52,910 nt of DNA from Chara braunii (GCA_003427395.1 BFEA01000058.1:3713839-3766748), one strand, 5' to 3'; shown: positions 22,435-33,170, counted from the first letter of the stretch. Notes: generated by a model from the letters alone, not told the origin. Numbers and translations: made by a program.

Positions 22435-22810
22435 ATTTCGCCCAAGCTGTTGCCGCGTTATATGGGTTCATGGCAGGTTTTGGATACAGTGGGAGCTGAC
22501 CCTTTCGGTCCCTCTTATCACGTGGACGTCCCACTGCATCTACAAACCTACCCTGTCTTTCATGCATCCAAGTTGTGCTACCGTTTACCCCAACTGATGC
22601 ATTCCAAACATGCCTCTTCAATTTAGTCCCCCTATCCCTGGGAAGGGATATGAGGTGGAATCAGTTGAGGATGAGTATGGTACAGGCCCGGATAAGGAGT
22701 ACCTTGAGAAGTTTCTTTACCAGCCCCATACTGAGGATCGCTGGTTTACTCGCAAGGAGATTCTGAAAACAGCAAAGTATGTTATCCTCAAATATGAGGC
22801 TGTGTAAAGG
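22040..22810 (+). pseudogene. E2 integrase: N-terminal pieces, GPY/F and chromodomain-like tail; core missing
   Basis: Zinc-finger remnant around 22190-22240 (CHDARGHFG). The catalytic DDE core, normally about 450-500 bases, is absent: at about 22430 the second duplicated copy joins directly to the C-terminal module, which reads KLLPRYMGSWQVLDTVGADP then VPLHLQTYPVFHASKL. A further frame (22610-22807) reads FSPPIPGKGYEVESVEDEYG and QPHTEDRWFTRKEI, matching the E3 tail, a chromodomain-like end. Integration in trans would be needed. Confidence 0.88.
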
Positions 22811-22882
22811 GGAGAACCCCTTCGACGCTCTGCACGCCTACGCCCCTAGCTCGGAGGTCCTCGCTCCAGGGGAGCGTAGGTC

Positions 22883-24127
22883 TGCAATGACTTGCTGGGT
22901 CCAGGTTGCCTGTAGCCTCTCCTGACGAGGCTGTACCATAGGTAGGGACAGATTCGTAATTTTGTTTGGCTGAGGGCNCTGGGTCCAGGTTGCCTGTAGC
23001 CTCTCCTGACGAGGCTGTACCATAGGTAGGGACAGATTCGTAATTTTGTTTGGCTGAGGGCTAACCGAGAGACTTACCTGTAAGGAAAATTCGTGAGGGA
23101 TATATTTGTAATTGGAAATATGGGCCCAATACTAACTCGAATTTCCTACAGCTACCCTAACTGCGTATAGCAGGCCCGAACTACCCCTAGGACAGACAAG
23201 CCCAATGGGCCTACGCTGATAGACGGTCCTATAGCCTATAGCCGGGTAGGGAGAGGCCGTAGAGGCCGAAACAGAAATGGTACCGTCAGTCAGTCAGTTC
23301 GGTCTAGGTCGTGTCTAGGCTAGTTTAGGGTATAGATAGGATGGAGACATCGGTCCTGGGCTTTTGGCAGTTGACACTTCGTGGTGGAAGTTGATGCAAA
23401 CACGGTATGAGGTCGTGGTTGCCGATTCCGGTGTGGGAGACAGCGGACATAGCCAGACCTTCGGAGCGCTGACCAGACTGGGGTCAACGCTGTCCGCTTA
23501 GTCTCCCTGGGAGTCAAAGCGGTCTGGGCTATCAGAGGGCTGATGCGTTGGAGCACGTGGTGCACTGCTGACAGGAGTAGGGTCCCAGTGGCAATGCAGC
23601 CACAGCTCCATCTTCTCAGAGGATATCATCGTCTGGACTTCACCTTCATCACGGACTGTTGACGCTGAGCTTCTTCTTCATCATCTGGGTGGCGATTGGC
23701 TCTGGGAGCCTGTTTCATCTTGGCGCAGGCCACTGAGTTGGATGTTAGGGTGGCGCTGGGTGTTACCTGGGGTTCTGGTGCTATTTTTAGCTGCTCGGTG
23801 TGTGTGGGGTTGAGGATTCAGGGAAAACGATGCTCTGAGTTTAATAAACAGTTGTATTACTGTGTTTGAGTTGTCATCTCTTCATTGATTTCTGGCTGTG
23901 ATCACTCGGTTGTCTTCTATGACTGATTGTTGGGACTTGTGTGGAGAGAATCCACAGTTTTGTGCGTTTTGTCACTTCGCTCCTCTAAGTCTTCCGCTGC
24001 GTTCCTTTTGTGGGGCGGTGTGACACTCCACTACCTCTCCCCTTCCTGCTGTGCATGTATGGGCGTGTACGGGAGTTCCTGTGAGTGAGCGTTGATAAAA
24101 TTTCAATGGACAATCATGTTCATAACA
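22883..24127 (+). repeat. E2 right LTR
   Basis: Starts TGCAATGACTTGC, ends GTTCATAACA, collinear with 15708-16946. It contains the doubled segment around N 22978. It keeps a ~60-base stretch (about 23219-23283) that the left LTR lost and lacks ~40 bases after GGGTTGAGG. The purine-rich CCAGGGGAGCGTAGG just before it is the probable polypurine tract, partly decayed. Confidence 0.93.
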
Positions 24128-24131
24128 TCTA

Positions 24132-24580
24132 CATGTTTGCACTAGTGTACCTGACAGGTAATGCAAACAGATTCAGCCGAAAAAACCCTACCGTCAGTCA
24201 CACAGGGGAGGGGAAAGGTGTTCTCCAAACGCTAAGTGTGAAACCACCTGAATCCTCGTGAGCTGACAAGATTTCCATGGACAGTCAGTAAGGCAGGCCA
24301 AGTGCCAATGGTGCTATTTTCGTGCTATGCTAGCACAAACCTGGTCACTTCTACCGTCAGGTTCATGCTTCTAAGCGCAAACACAGCACTGGTGAGGCCG
24401 CCCCTGATCACTCGTGACTCCATTCTACCCCCCAAACAGTGGGGGGTCGCTACTCGTTGAAGGGGCGGTGACACCAAAGTGGCCACTACTGTCTTCCCCT
24501 GAACACAACGCACCCTTATAATGAATGTATCCAAGCTAGTTTTCCGGTTCAAAACAGCCATAATGAAGGTGCATTGTATT
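24132..24580. other. unassigned DNA between E2 and the first solo LTR
   Basis: A minus-strand frame of 78 codons (24325-24561) starts with ATG but shows no motif; I do not call it a gene. Confidence 0.4.
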
Positions 24581-24584
24581 CAGG

Positions 24585-25869
24585 TGTGATGACCCGTCCA
24601 TACATGGACTGAAACACACAGCTGATTTCTGACTTTTGACCATAGACTGAATGCCCTGCTGAGTTTCCCGCTTGCTACTAAGTCTGTGTGTGCACACTTG
24701 CTGGACTGCATGTCTGTCTGAGTGCTGGATGGCTTGAGTGTGTGCGTGACCATGCCTGCCTGAGTATTGGTTGGCCTCAGTGTGTGTGTGACCGTGCCTG
24801 TCTGAGTGCTGGTTGGCATGAGTATGGTGTGGCCCGTCAGGGCACTTGCTCGTTCGTTGGGCCCTCAGGGCGGGTACTTACCTGTGGCCGCGACATTGAG
24901 GGGTTGCAGCGGGGAAAAACACTCAAGTAGCAGGTGTGCAGGTACCGGAGGCCGAGCAGAAGAAGACAAAAGTGGCATTTTTAGAGGCCCAGTAGTTGTA
25001 GGTAGGTCTAGGTGGATATCAGTCCAACCAGTCTGGGTCTAGGGCCTGTAACGGGCAATATCAGAGTCTTCAATGATGTTTCCCTCCGAAAGGGAGGAGG
25101 TACCGGTTGCTTGGGAGGCCGAGCGGCCTGGAAGTCACCGCCCAAGAGGCAAAGCAGGCTGCTATATCTTCTGGCCGGGCGGAGAGTCCGGCCTCTTTTT
25201 CGGTGTGCAAGTTTGGCGACACACTGGTGGAGCGCTGGCTGGAGCAGCGCTGCTGGGGAGGAAGGAGAAGGATACGAGGGAGGAAGGAGGAGGAAGAAGG
25301 AAGGAAGGGGGAGGAGCGCCAGGGGTACTTACCTGGCTATGGTGGCAGCCATCTTCATCACCTTGGTGGGCGCTGCAGCAGGGAGTCCCCAGCTGGGGAG
25401 AGCGACACCAAGAAGCTTCGGGGCAGGGCCAGGCATGGCGGCCTGAGCTAGAGCAGCCATAGCTGCTCTGGGTTGTCCTTTGGGCATCTGAGCAGAGCCC
25501 AGTAGTCCGCCATAGCCTCGGCCTATGAGAGTGAAGAGTGGGAGAGGCGGCCATGGCTATGGTGGACCTTAAGTGATACCTGCAATAGAAGAGGGACTCG
25601 CACATTGATTCTGGATCAGTCATTCAACATTGTATTATTATTTCTTGTATGAATAAGAGAAGGGGGAGATAAGGAGGAGGAGATTGTTGGGCGAAGAAGA
25701 AGAGCCTTGTCATTGTCTTTGCTGGTGTACATCTTCTTCTTCTTCTTTCTTACTTCTTCTTCTTCTAATCCTCTCTCTCTCCTCTCAAGTTCATTCATTT
25801 CTTTCTGCAATTGGATGGCATTGTATTTTCCGTTGGATGTGTATCTCGGAATTGGCCAGGGTCATAACA
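24585..25869 (+). mobile_element. solo LTR 1, 4-bp target duplication CAGG
   Basis: 1285 bases starting TGTGATGACCCG and ending GGTCATAACA, collinear with 28106-29481. CAGG at 24581-24584 and 25870-25873 flanks it directly. No PBS, coding region or second LTR adjoins, so it is a solo LTR left by recombination between the two LTRs of one element. The TG...ACA ends and 4-bp duplication match E2, which suggests related integrases, though the LTR sequence is a different family. Confidence 0.85.
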
Positions 25870-26151
25870 CAGGGGAAGAAGGTAGCACCGGAGTGTTGTT
25901 GTACCTCAGGAGATAGGGGGTTCTGCTAAGGACAATAAACGTGTGCAACCTTGCAAGCTGGCCATTAAATGGTTTGAAGTTTGAACTTCAAAGAGCAGGT
26001 GTGGAGGGTTAGGGTTGGAGCAACAGAGGAAGTGAGCCATAGCAATCAGCCACTGATTCTGATTCATTCATATTCATTCATTTCTGTTGCTAATTATTAC
26101 TATTAAGATCTTCGAATGGTGGGAGAAAGGAGGGAGATGACATTGGTTCCA

Positions 26152-26335
26152 GCTTCTTCTTCTTCTTCTTATTATTACTATTCTCCTCCTCAACCTCCTC
26201 CTCCTCCTCCTCCTCCTCCTCCTCTTCTTCTTCTTCTTCTTCTTCTTCTTCTCCTCCTCCTCCTCCTCCTCCTCCTCCTCCTTCGTCTTCTTCTCCTCCT
26301 CCTTTCCTCCATTCTTCTTCTTCCCTTGTCTCATT
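26152..26335. repeat. (TTC)n/(CTC)n compound microsatellite
   Basis: Alternating blocks of TTC and CTC triplets, about 180 bases, with an ATT interlude. Frames give poly-Leu, poly-Pro or poly-Lys/Arg and are not coding. Confidence 0.95.
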
Positions 26336-26444
26336 CTTCTTCTGTTTGAGACTTGAGTTGCAATGGGAGGCGTATTCTCATTTTTTAGTTGTGCATTGTG
26401 AGCTGACCAGGGTTGTTGCACATGCATGCAGAGAGGCATGCACA

Positions 26445-26613
26445 TTCAACCACCACTCCAGCGGGTGAAAATATTCAGTTCCCTGGCCTGGTAGAGTTTC
26501 GGTGGGTAAGGGTACCACAATTACTTTTCCTCACAGCAGCACTTTGGATTCTAGGCTCGGGGAAATGCAACTGTTGGTTTGCCAACATAGGTTCGGAGGG
26601 AGTTATGGCTTCA
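26445..26613. mobile_element. small TIR element (family B), copy 2
   Basis: Left end ACCACCACTCC and the inner block GGTAAGGGTACCACAATTAC, CAGCACTTTGGATTCTAGG, GAAATGCAACTGTTGGTTTG match the copies at 15253 and 51549. TTCA flanks both ends (26445-26448, 26610-26613), the position where other copies show TTAA. The right terminus is decayed. Confidence 0.65.
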
Positions 26614-28105
26614 CAAATTCACACACAAATTGCACGCAGGGGGGAAGAATTGAGAGTCCTGTAGTGCTGGTACAGAACGGGACATTTTTTCCTAGGCGGT
26701 CAAGAGCAGATCCGATTTTCACTGCCAAGCTGCAAAAGGAGTGGGGTCTCTTTTTCCTGAAAAGGGGCCAATTTGCAGGCTCAAGAGAGGGGGGGGGGGC
26801 TGCGGGTTGGGGGACGAGAGGGGGACGAGAGGGGGAAGAGAGGAGAGTTACTAGAGGACTTACTTATTTGTAAAAGATGACGGGAAAAAACCCGGAAAGT
26901 ATCGTTGTAGGAAAGAGAAGACAAGTACGTGCCCGATAGGCGAGAGTGGGGCGATGAGAATGATCGTGAATGGAATAAGTGTGAGAATATCCCTGGCTGT
27001 GCGGCGCAGTGTTATGACCTGTAAAGAAGAAACAAACCAAAAACGGGAACACAGACAAACACAAAAGATTCTTCAATGAGAAAACCTTGGAAAGAGGAAC
27101 AAGAGAACCTCGGCACGAATTTGGAAAAAGAAAGATGAAGTGCCTCACTTCTAAGTTCTAAAACCATTTTGGCTGAGAGTCGACTCAAAAAGAGTCAAAA
27201 AAATTGACAAAAATAGTTTTCCAACTGAAAAAAAAAAACACAGTAGAAAGCAGGCGAGCAGGGACTGCACACATATAGGCTGTAACGACAGTCAATCCTT
27301 CCTGCCGGTTACATTTATCTCGACTTCCTGGTGGAAAGGGGCCGGAGTGACACTCCACAAAATAGAAGGAGCAAAGAGGCCTTCTTTAAAAAAAAAAAGA
27401 CAAAACAACAAATGTGCATGTATCATATATGATGCTATATGATGAATCAGTGAGACTCCAACGAAACAGTCTGTCACAGCCGCTTCCTCGTTGTCCTCGT
27501 GTCCCTCTCTGCCTACAGTTTACTGGAAAGTTCTGTTCGACAATATCTTATGGTATTGCATATCAAATTATCAATGTATGATAATAATATCCCTATCTCA
27601 TCTCATTAAAGGCAATATCGGGTCACATGCGACGCTGTCCCACAAGACCCGTTTTTGAGAGGCGCCCAGGGAAGCGGAATATTTTTTCCTCCATTCGGGG
27701 CAACTGCGCATTTGTTTTATTCTGGCCGTTATTGTGCAGGGATTTGTTGCTTCGCCTGTTGCTCTCAAAAACATTCTCTGGCGTCTGCTGTTCCAGTTCT
27801 TCTTTTTTGTCGTTTTCCTTTTCCGGACACTGGTTGGCAGGCTTTCTTGTCGTCTGTTGTTTTGCTCACGTTGAGGGACCTCACATGTTCAAACACAAGT
27901 CCACAGCAGGCCCACATCGATGAAGAGGAGACACGTGGCTGTTAGCTATGAGGTCACAAGCTCGAATCCAGTGGAGATGTGGCCATGTTTTCTTTTTAAT
28001 AGACGGCCCCAAAAGACGAAGAAAAAAATCGAAGTTGTATTACCACTACTTGTCACGATTCGAGCTCTGGTCTGGTTATCAACAGTTGACGGGAGTAATG
28101 TTTTG

Positions 28106-29481
28106 TGTAATGACCGGTCAAAACACAGACTGAGAACACTGCTGATTTCTGAAGTTCTGCCGATGGAATGGGTGCCTTGCTGAGATTCCCACATTCTGCT
28201 GTGTTTTCTAAGTCTGTCTGTGTGTGCGTGCTTGTGACCTGCGTGCCTGTCTGAGTGCTTGTTGGTATGAGTGTGTGTGTGACCCGCAAGGGTACTTGCT
28301 TGTTTGGCAGGCCCGTAGGGCCGGTACTTACCTGTGGCCGTGGCATTGAGGGTTGTAGCAGGGAAAAACACTCAAGTGGCGAAGCTAGCGGCCCCGCGGC
28401 CCTTGGGGTAGCGGAAAAACACTCAAGTGGGCCGGTAGGCCGATACTGCACCCCACTGCAGTTGGCGTGAAGGGGTACCGGAGGCCGAGCAGAAAAAGAC
28501 AAAGTTGGCATTTTTAGAGTCCAGTAGCGGTAGGGTAGGTCTAGACCGGTACCAGTCCAAACAGTCTTGAGTCTAGATCCTGTACGGGTAATATCAGGGT
28601 CTGCAATGATGTTTCCCTCAGAAACGGAGGAGGTACCGGTTGCTTGGAGAGGCCGAGCGGCCTGGAAGTCACCGCCCAGGAGGCAAGTAGGCCGCTATAT
28701 CAAGAGGCCGGGCGGAGAGCCCAGCCTCATTCTTCAGTGTGCAAGTTTGGCGACACGCTGCTGGAGCGCTGGCTGGAGTGGCACTGGGTACTACAGCGCT
28801 GCTGGGAGGAAGAAGCCGGGAGCTTCCACCTTGGCTATGGTGGAGCTCTACCAGTAGGAGGAGGAGGGAGAAGGGGACCAAGGAGGAGAGTGGCGAGGCA
28901 CTTACCTGGCTATGGTAGACACCATCTTCATCTCCTTGCTAGGCACTGCATCAGGAAGGCCCCCGCTGGGGTAGTGCCGCATCAAGGAAGTTCGGGACAG
29001 AGTCAGGCATGGTGGCTGAGTAGGCAGCGGCATAGCTGCATGGTGATGACCTTGAAGTGGGGCAGCAGCATAGCTGCTTTGGGTGTCCTTTGGACGGGAG
29101 GCTGAAGCCTCAGTAGTCCGCCATAGCCTCGGCCTGTATGTAGAGGAAGAAGAAGGGTGGCCATGGCTATGGTGGATATCATGTTGTGCCTGCAGTAGAA
29201 GTGGGATTCGGACATTGATTCTGGTTCAGTCATTCAACATTATTATTGTTATTTCTTGTTTGAATAAGAGGGGAGGAGATAAGGAGGAAGGGATTGGTTG
29301 GCGAAGAAGAAGAGCCTTGACATTGGTCTATGCTGGAGTACATCATCATCTTCTTCTTTCTCACTTCTTCTACTTCTTCTTTCCCTCTCTTTCCTCTCAA
29401 GTTCATTCATTTCTTTTTGCAATTGTTTGGCATTGTACTTTCTGATGAATGTATACTTCGAAATTGGCCAGGATCGTAACA
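28106..29481 (+). mobile_element. solo LTR 2, 4-bp target duplication TTTG
   Basis: 1376 bases starting TGTAATGACCGG and ending GGATCGTAACA; TTTG at 28102-28105 and 29482-29485. It matches solo LTR 1 through most of its length (for example TACTTACCTGTGGCCG, GATGTTTCCCTC, GCCGAGCGGCCTGGAAGTCACC), with clear divergence and indels. Because each has its own target duplication, the two are separate insertions and not the two ends of one element. Confidence 0.87.
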
Positions 29482-29519
29482 TTTGTGTTTTTTTTGGTCT
29501 GTTCGTTTGTGCCACTGCC

Positions 29520-29806
29520 CACATAGCATCACCACCTGCAGACTGTACCAGCCGGCTCACATTGTCCCATCCAGTTCACATGATAGGATGCAGCCGTTGT
29601 AGTACCACCCAGCCCCAATAGTATCACCCAGGCCACATAATATTGCCCAGCCGACATAGTGCCACTCAGTCTGAGTCCTCGTAGTCCGTACTGCCCAGCC
29701 CGCATAGTATCAACTGGGCCACCTGATACCACCCAGCCCATATAGTACCACCTAGTCCATGTAGTATCACCCACCCCAAGTACTACCAACCAACCCGCAT
29801 AGTACT
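29520..29806. repeat. degenerate minisatellite, CATAGTACCACCCAGCC type
   Basis: Roughly 20-28 base units of the type CACATAGTACCACCCAGCC are repeated with many substitutions. Frames on the minus strand give Gly/Tyr/Trp/Val-rich repeats that are translation of the satellite. The same unit builds 32498-32640 and 32845-33170. Confidence 0.85.
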
Positions 29807-29829
29807 GTGGCGAACCACTTTCTGAAACC

Positions 29830-30399
29830 GCGCGATCTTCTGCGCGAAGCTGTTTGGGGAAATGCGACGGGTCGAAGGGGTGAGCTGTGGGCAGACGGGT
29901 CGGGTGAACAAATTGCATGGATGTCCTCGTTTCTTTTTTGTTTTTCTGCTGAGAATGTCGGATTGGTGTCGGGAAGATCCCATGCCAATGGTTAGAGAAC
30001 CGCGCCTTAGCGAGCGTGAAGAATACCTGTACCATAGCTTTTTCTTTCTTGTTCTGCTGTGAGCACTGGGAATTTTGGCGCGATCATCGCGCGGGAATAT
30101 CGTTTTTGAATTTTCAACTGGTGTCGAGTCCCCACGGGCTCTCGGAATTGTTTTTTTCTTCGGAATTTTTCCTTTGCAATTAGGACTTAAGATAGGAATT
30201 TAGGCGCCTTCTGGATTTTGCTGCACGGCGCTCCTGCTTACGCACGCCTTGCCGCGACAACATATGGGTTCGGACTTCTTGTTGCGCCTTAATATTGCAC
30301 GTAACTGTAAAAGTTTTGGCGGGTGTAATTGCAACTGTAATCTTCTCGTTCTTGATGTCTTTCGTGCTCTTCCCTCTTCCCGCCTTGTGCTCGCCCGAG
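29830..30399. other. unassigned non-coding DNA
   Basis: No gene or recognised repeat. Short frames only. Confidence 0.45.
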
Positions 30400-30553
30400 C
30401 ATGCACGCCTTCTCCCCTGACCTGATTGGTTCCTATGCCTGCATGACCGGATCGATGCGTGGAGAGTGGCTCGGTCCATGCACGCCTTCTCCCCTGACCT
30501 GATTGGTTCCTATGCCTGCATGACCGGATCGATGCGCGGAGAGTGGCTCAGTC
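30400..30553. repeat. near-exact 77-bp tandem duplication
   Basis: CATGCACGCCTTCTCCCCTG through GAGAGTGGCTCGGTC (30400-30476) is repeated directly at 30477-30553 with about two substitutions (CGTGG/CGCGG, CGGTC/CAGTC). Recent duplication, or an assembly overlap. Confidence 0.95.
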
Positions 30554-30872
30554 CCCCGCGCCGCGGCCCAGACATGTAGACGTAGGCACTTCCTCTCTTC
30601 TCCTTCTCATTACTTGGGGCTAATCCCATATCCTTCGCGCAAGCGTACACGCTATAATTCCGCAAGCGCGATTAGTTGGCTCTCTAAGCATTTCGAGGTT
30701 GGCGCGATCAGTGAGGGTCGGCTAACGAGCAAGTTTGGAAGGTAAGTGAGTGTGAGAGTTGGGCGATCGGGGCCGCGACGGAATGTGGCGCACGGGCGAA
30801 CCTGGCTTGCATGCTTGAACCAAGCGGGATGACAACTCTACGTTGATACGCGGCGACGGACTGCCGGCATCG

Positions 30873-30873
<1 letters not shown>

Positions 30874-30969
<96 letters not shown>
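30874..30969. repeat. (GA)n microsatellite
   Basis: About 96 bases of pure GA. Frames through it give Arg-Glu or Ser-Leu runs and are not coding. Confidence 0.97.
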
Positions 30970-30970
<1 letters not shown>

Positions 30971-31518
30971 AGTTGTGTGGGTGTGGGATAAGGTCCTTTT
31001 TTTTGTTGTCTCCTTCTTCCCCTGTTCATCTGTACAATTTTTGATCCTGGTATGGCCGATTTTGTTATCACGGCCCTCTTCTTTGGAACTTCGCTTGTAC
31101 ATCATCTTGGATTTTCCTGTGATTTTATTCGGTATGCATGCATGAAATGAATGTAAATTCCCTTTTATTTGTGATCTTTTTGGATTTCTAGCTCTGTTTT
31201 GCGACGCCTGTTTCGTCTCTAACTAATGTTCACTTGCGGGAGCTATACGCTCAGAACCGATTGAAAATGCTTGTCTTGATGTCTGGGCTCTCATCATTAA
31301 GTGTTGAGATGAGTCGATCGTCCCTTTGCGTCACATGTATGGCACGTAGTGATTGGTAGGATATTTGCACTTATGCTGAACCAATCGGCTGTTCCTTAAG
31401 AGTACGCGCGCGCACGCTCGCGATCTCGAGAAAACCGAGTCGCCACGTACGCGCTCGTCCGCGTGAGTCAGCCTTAACCCCGTGTAAGGATGCGGGGGAA
31501 TCGGCTTACGAAACGGAT

Positions 31519-32061
31519 ATGGCTGCGATATCTCCCTCCTGGACATCCAACTACGAAAACCTGAGGGACCCGGAATATTGCGAGTATTGGGAAGGCGAAC
31601 AACTTAGACTACAGGGAAACTTGAGATACCCGGAATTCCCCTGTCTGACGGAGCACGACCGACTATGCGCGGGGGATTTCCACTGGGCTATAACCAGCGA
31701 TCCTAGAGGCTCAGACTACCCCGATACGGACAATACTCAATACTACATATCCCCAGGTTTCGTCGTTATCACCACCAACTTCCCTCCCTTCCATCTCCTC
31801 CTCCCCTATCACCAACTCACAGTGGTTCCGTGGAATTCCATAGCTCGCTATTGGCCCATCCCGCCGTGCGAGGGTTGCCAGCATTACCGGGCGCGCGGGG
31901 CCTCGGGAACTACCCGACAAACTCGAACCGAGGCTGAGGGTCGAGTGCACAACCTCCGTTTACGGCCCGCCACGACAGAATCCAAAGCCTGTTACGAGCG
32001 GAGCCGACAACTGGCCGAACCTCGCAATCGACCCCGAAGGCGAAACCGAAGGCAATGGTGA
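31519..32061 (+). CDS. unrecognised 180-codon ORF
   Basis: The frame starts MAAISPSWTSNYENLRDPEY and is of mixed composition, unlike the repeat frames around it. The first half is acidic with many Tyr, Trp and Pro (YCEYWEGEQLRL, NTQYYISPGF), the middle has a hydrophobic segment (FVVITTNFPPFHLLLPYHQL), then PPCEGC, a single CxxC, and the C-terminus is very basic (RNRPRRRNRRQW). I see no signal peptide or known domain. The acidic-to-basic layout would suit a nucleic-acid-binding structural protein, such as a gag-like protein of an unknown element, but that is a guess. No introns are needed. The ATG is the first in frame; upstream TACGAAACGGAT gives no further support. Could be chance, although 180 codons of non-repetitive sequence is notable here. 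Confidence 0.4.
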   Translation: MAAISPSWTSNYENLRDPEYCEYWEGEQLRLQGNLRYPEFPCLTEHDRLCAGDFHWAITSDPRGSDYPDTDNTQYYISPGFVVITTNFPPFHLLLPYHQLTVVPWNSIARYWPIPPCEGCQHYRARGASGTTRQTRTEAEGRVHNLRLRPATTESKACYERSRQLAEPRNRPRRRNRRQW

Positions 32062-32497
32062 TTTCAATTTTTGGGTTTAAAGCTGATGAAATTGGGGTTC
32101 GTTGGCAGGGGCAATGTTATGGGGATTTTGTTCGAGAATGCAAGAGTGTTTAGATCTGTCGACGCTGGGGTTGTAGAAGAGTACCCCGGGAACTTTGGTT
32201 TGGGATGTACTGCACATGCCATCGGCCCTATGCTGCACGACCTCTGCAGTTTTCCCGCTGTGCATAAATCACGAGAGGTGGTCTACCTTCCTTCTCATAA
32301 GGCTTAAAGCGCCAAGGCACGATCTACATATCCCCTCTTGCGCTTTTACCCCTGAAACTTGCCACAGGAGATCCCAGTTCCGACCTGAGACTCCACCCCC
32401 ACTTTACTAAAATTCTTGGCACACCCCCTTCTTCGCACTTCCGGGCCCCCGTCCCACTCCGATCAGGAAGTTGCGCTGGGCGTGAGGTTGGGCGTCA
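32062..32497. other. unassigned non-coding DNA
   Basis: Follows the 180-codon ORF; no polyadenylation signal, motif or second frame is convincing. Confidence 0.4.
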
Positions 32498-32640
32498 CAG
32501 TACCACCCATGACACATAATGCAACCACCCCACAGTCCACAGAGTATGACCCACCCCCTGTAGTACCACCCGGCCTGCATGATAGTTTACCCAGGCCACA
32601 TAATACCACCAAGCCCACAAAAATGGTACCACCTTGCTGA
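32498..32640. repeat. degenerate minisatellite, second block
   Basis: Units such as CACAGTACCACCCATGACACATAATGC and GTAGTACCACCCGGCCTGCATGATAG belong to the same family as 29520-29806. Confidence 0.8.
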
Positions 32641-32844
32641 GCAAGGGCCGAGTTGTGCCTGATGTTGGCTGACCTTGGGTCACTCATCAAGAGTTGATGG
32701 CAGTAACACTCAGCCACATGTTTTTTTTTTTTTTCCCCTTTCCCAAAACAATCTACCTTTTTTTCATGGGCAGATGAACACATGTTTTTTTTGTTCTTTT
32801 GTAGCAGTGTTGTCTTTTTGTGTCATCTGAGCGTCCCACATAGG

Positions 32845-33170
32845 ATCACTGACCTACCCCACACATTACCGACCGGTCACCATGGTGCCATCCGCTCCAC
32901 ATAGTATGACCCACCCAAAGTAGTACCGGCCAACCCACATAGGATCACCCATGCCATATAATACCGCCCAGCCCACAGAGTGCCACCCGGGCCACATAGT
33001 CTGTCCCACCCCACATAGTACCGCCCAGCCCACATTGTATCACCCAGGCCACATAATACCACCCAGCCCGCATACAAATGCCACGTACACATAGTATGAC
33101 CTGCCTGCCCCACATACCAACCCCGTGAAGTACCACCCAACCCACAATAATACCCCCCAGGCCGTCCCAA
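32845..33170. repeat. degenerate minisatellite, third block
   Basis: At least ten diverged units of CACATAGTACCGCCCAGCC type. Long minus-strand frames rich in Gly, Trp and Tyr here come from the repeat. Confidence 0.85.

Larger units (their letters stand above)
15708..24127 (+). mobile_element. Ty3/Gypsy LTR retrotransposon E2 with 4-bp target duplication
   Basis: 8.4 kb element bounded by LTRs that start TGCAATGACTTGC and end GTTCATAACA. The target duplication TCTA lies at 15704-15707 and 24128-24131. A perfect 12-base initiator tRNA-Met PBS follows the left LTR. Gag, protease, RT, RNase H, integrase remnants and a chromodomain-like tail follow in chromovirus order. The coding part is broken by a gag frameshift, several stops, a short deletion in RT, a tandem duplication at the integrase N-terminus and loss of the integrase catalytic core. 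The LTRs are nearly identical apart from two large indels, so the insertion is much younger than E1. A truncated relative (E3) is at 47103-48890. Confidence 0.95.
25874..28101. other. DNA between the two solo LTRs
   Basis: No gene is supported. The stretch 26056-26150 echoes part of the solo LTR (GATTCTGATTCATTCA, then purine-rich). It includes a long trinucleotide tract, one small TIR element, a G-run near 26791-26800 and A-rich stretches near 27150-27240 and 27385-27400. Its first 329 bases (25874-26202), plus the end of the solo LTR, are copied at 39086-39470. Confidence 0.55.

Noticed and set aside
25012-25623. Frames of 114-153 codons in solo LTR 1
   Set aside because: They lie in an LTR, overlap in several frames and are not conserved in solo LTR 2.
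24585-29481. Reading the two 1.3 kb repeats as the LTRs of one non-coding element
   Set aside because: Each repeat has its own 4-bp target duplication, and no PBS or polypurine tract adjoins the interior.
30722-31145. Frames through the GA tract
   Set aside because: Arg-Glu or Ser-Leu repeats with short random ends.
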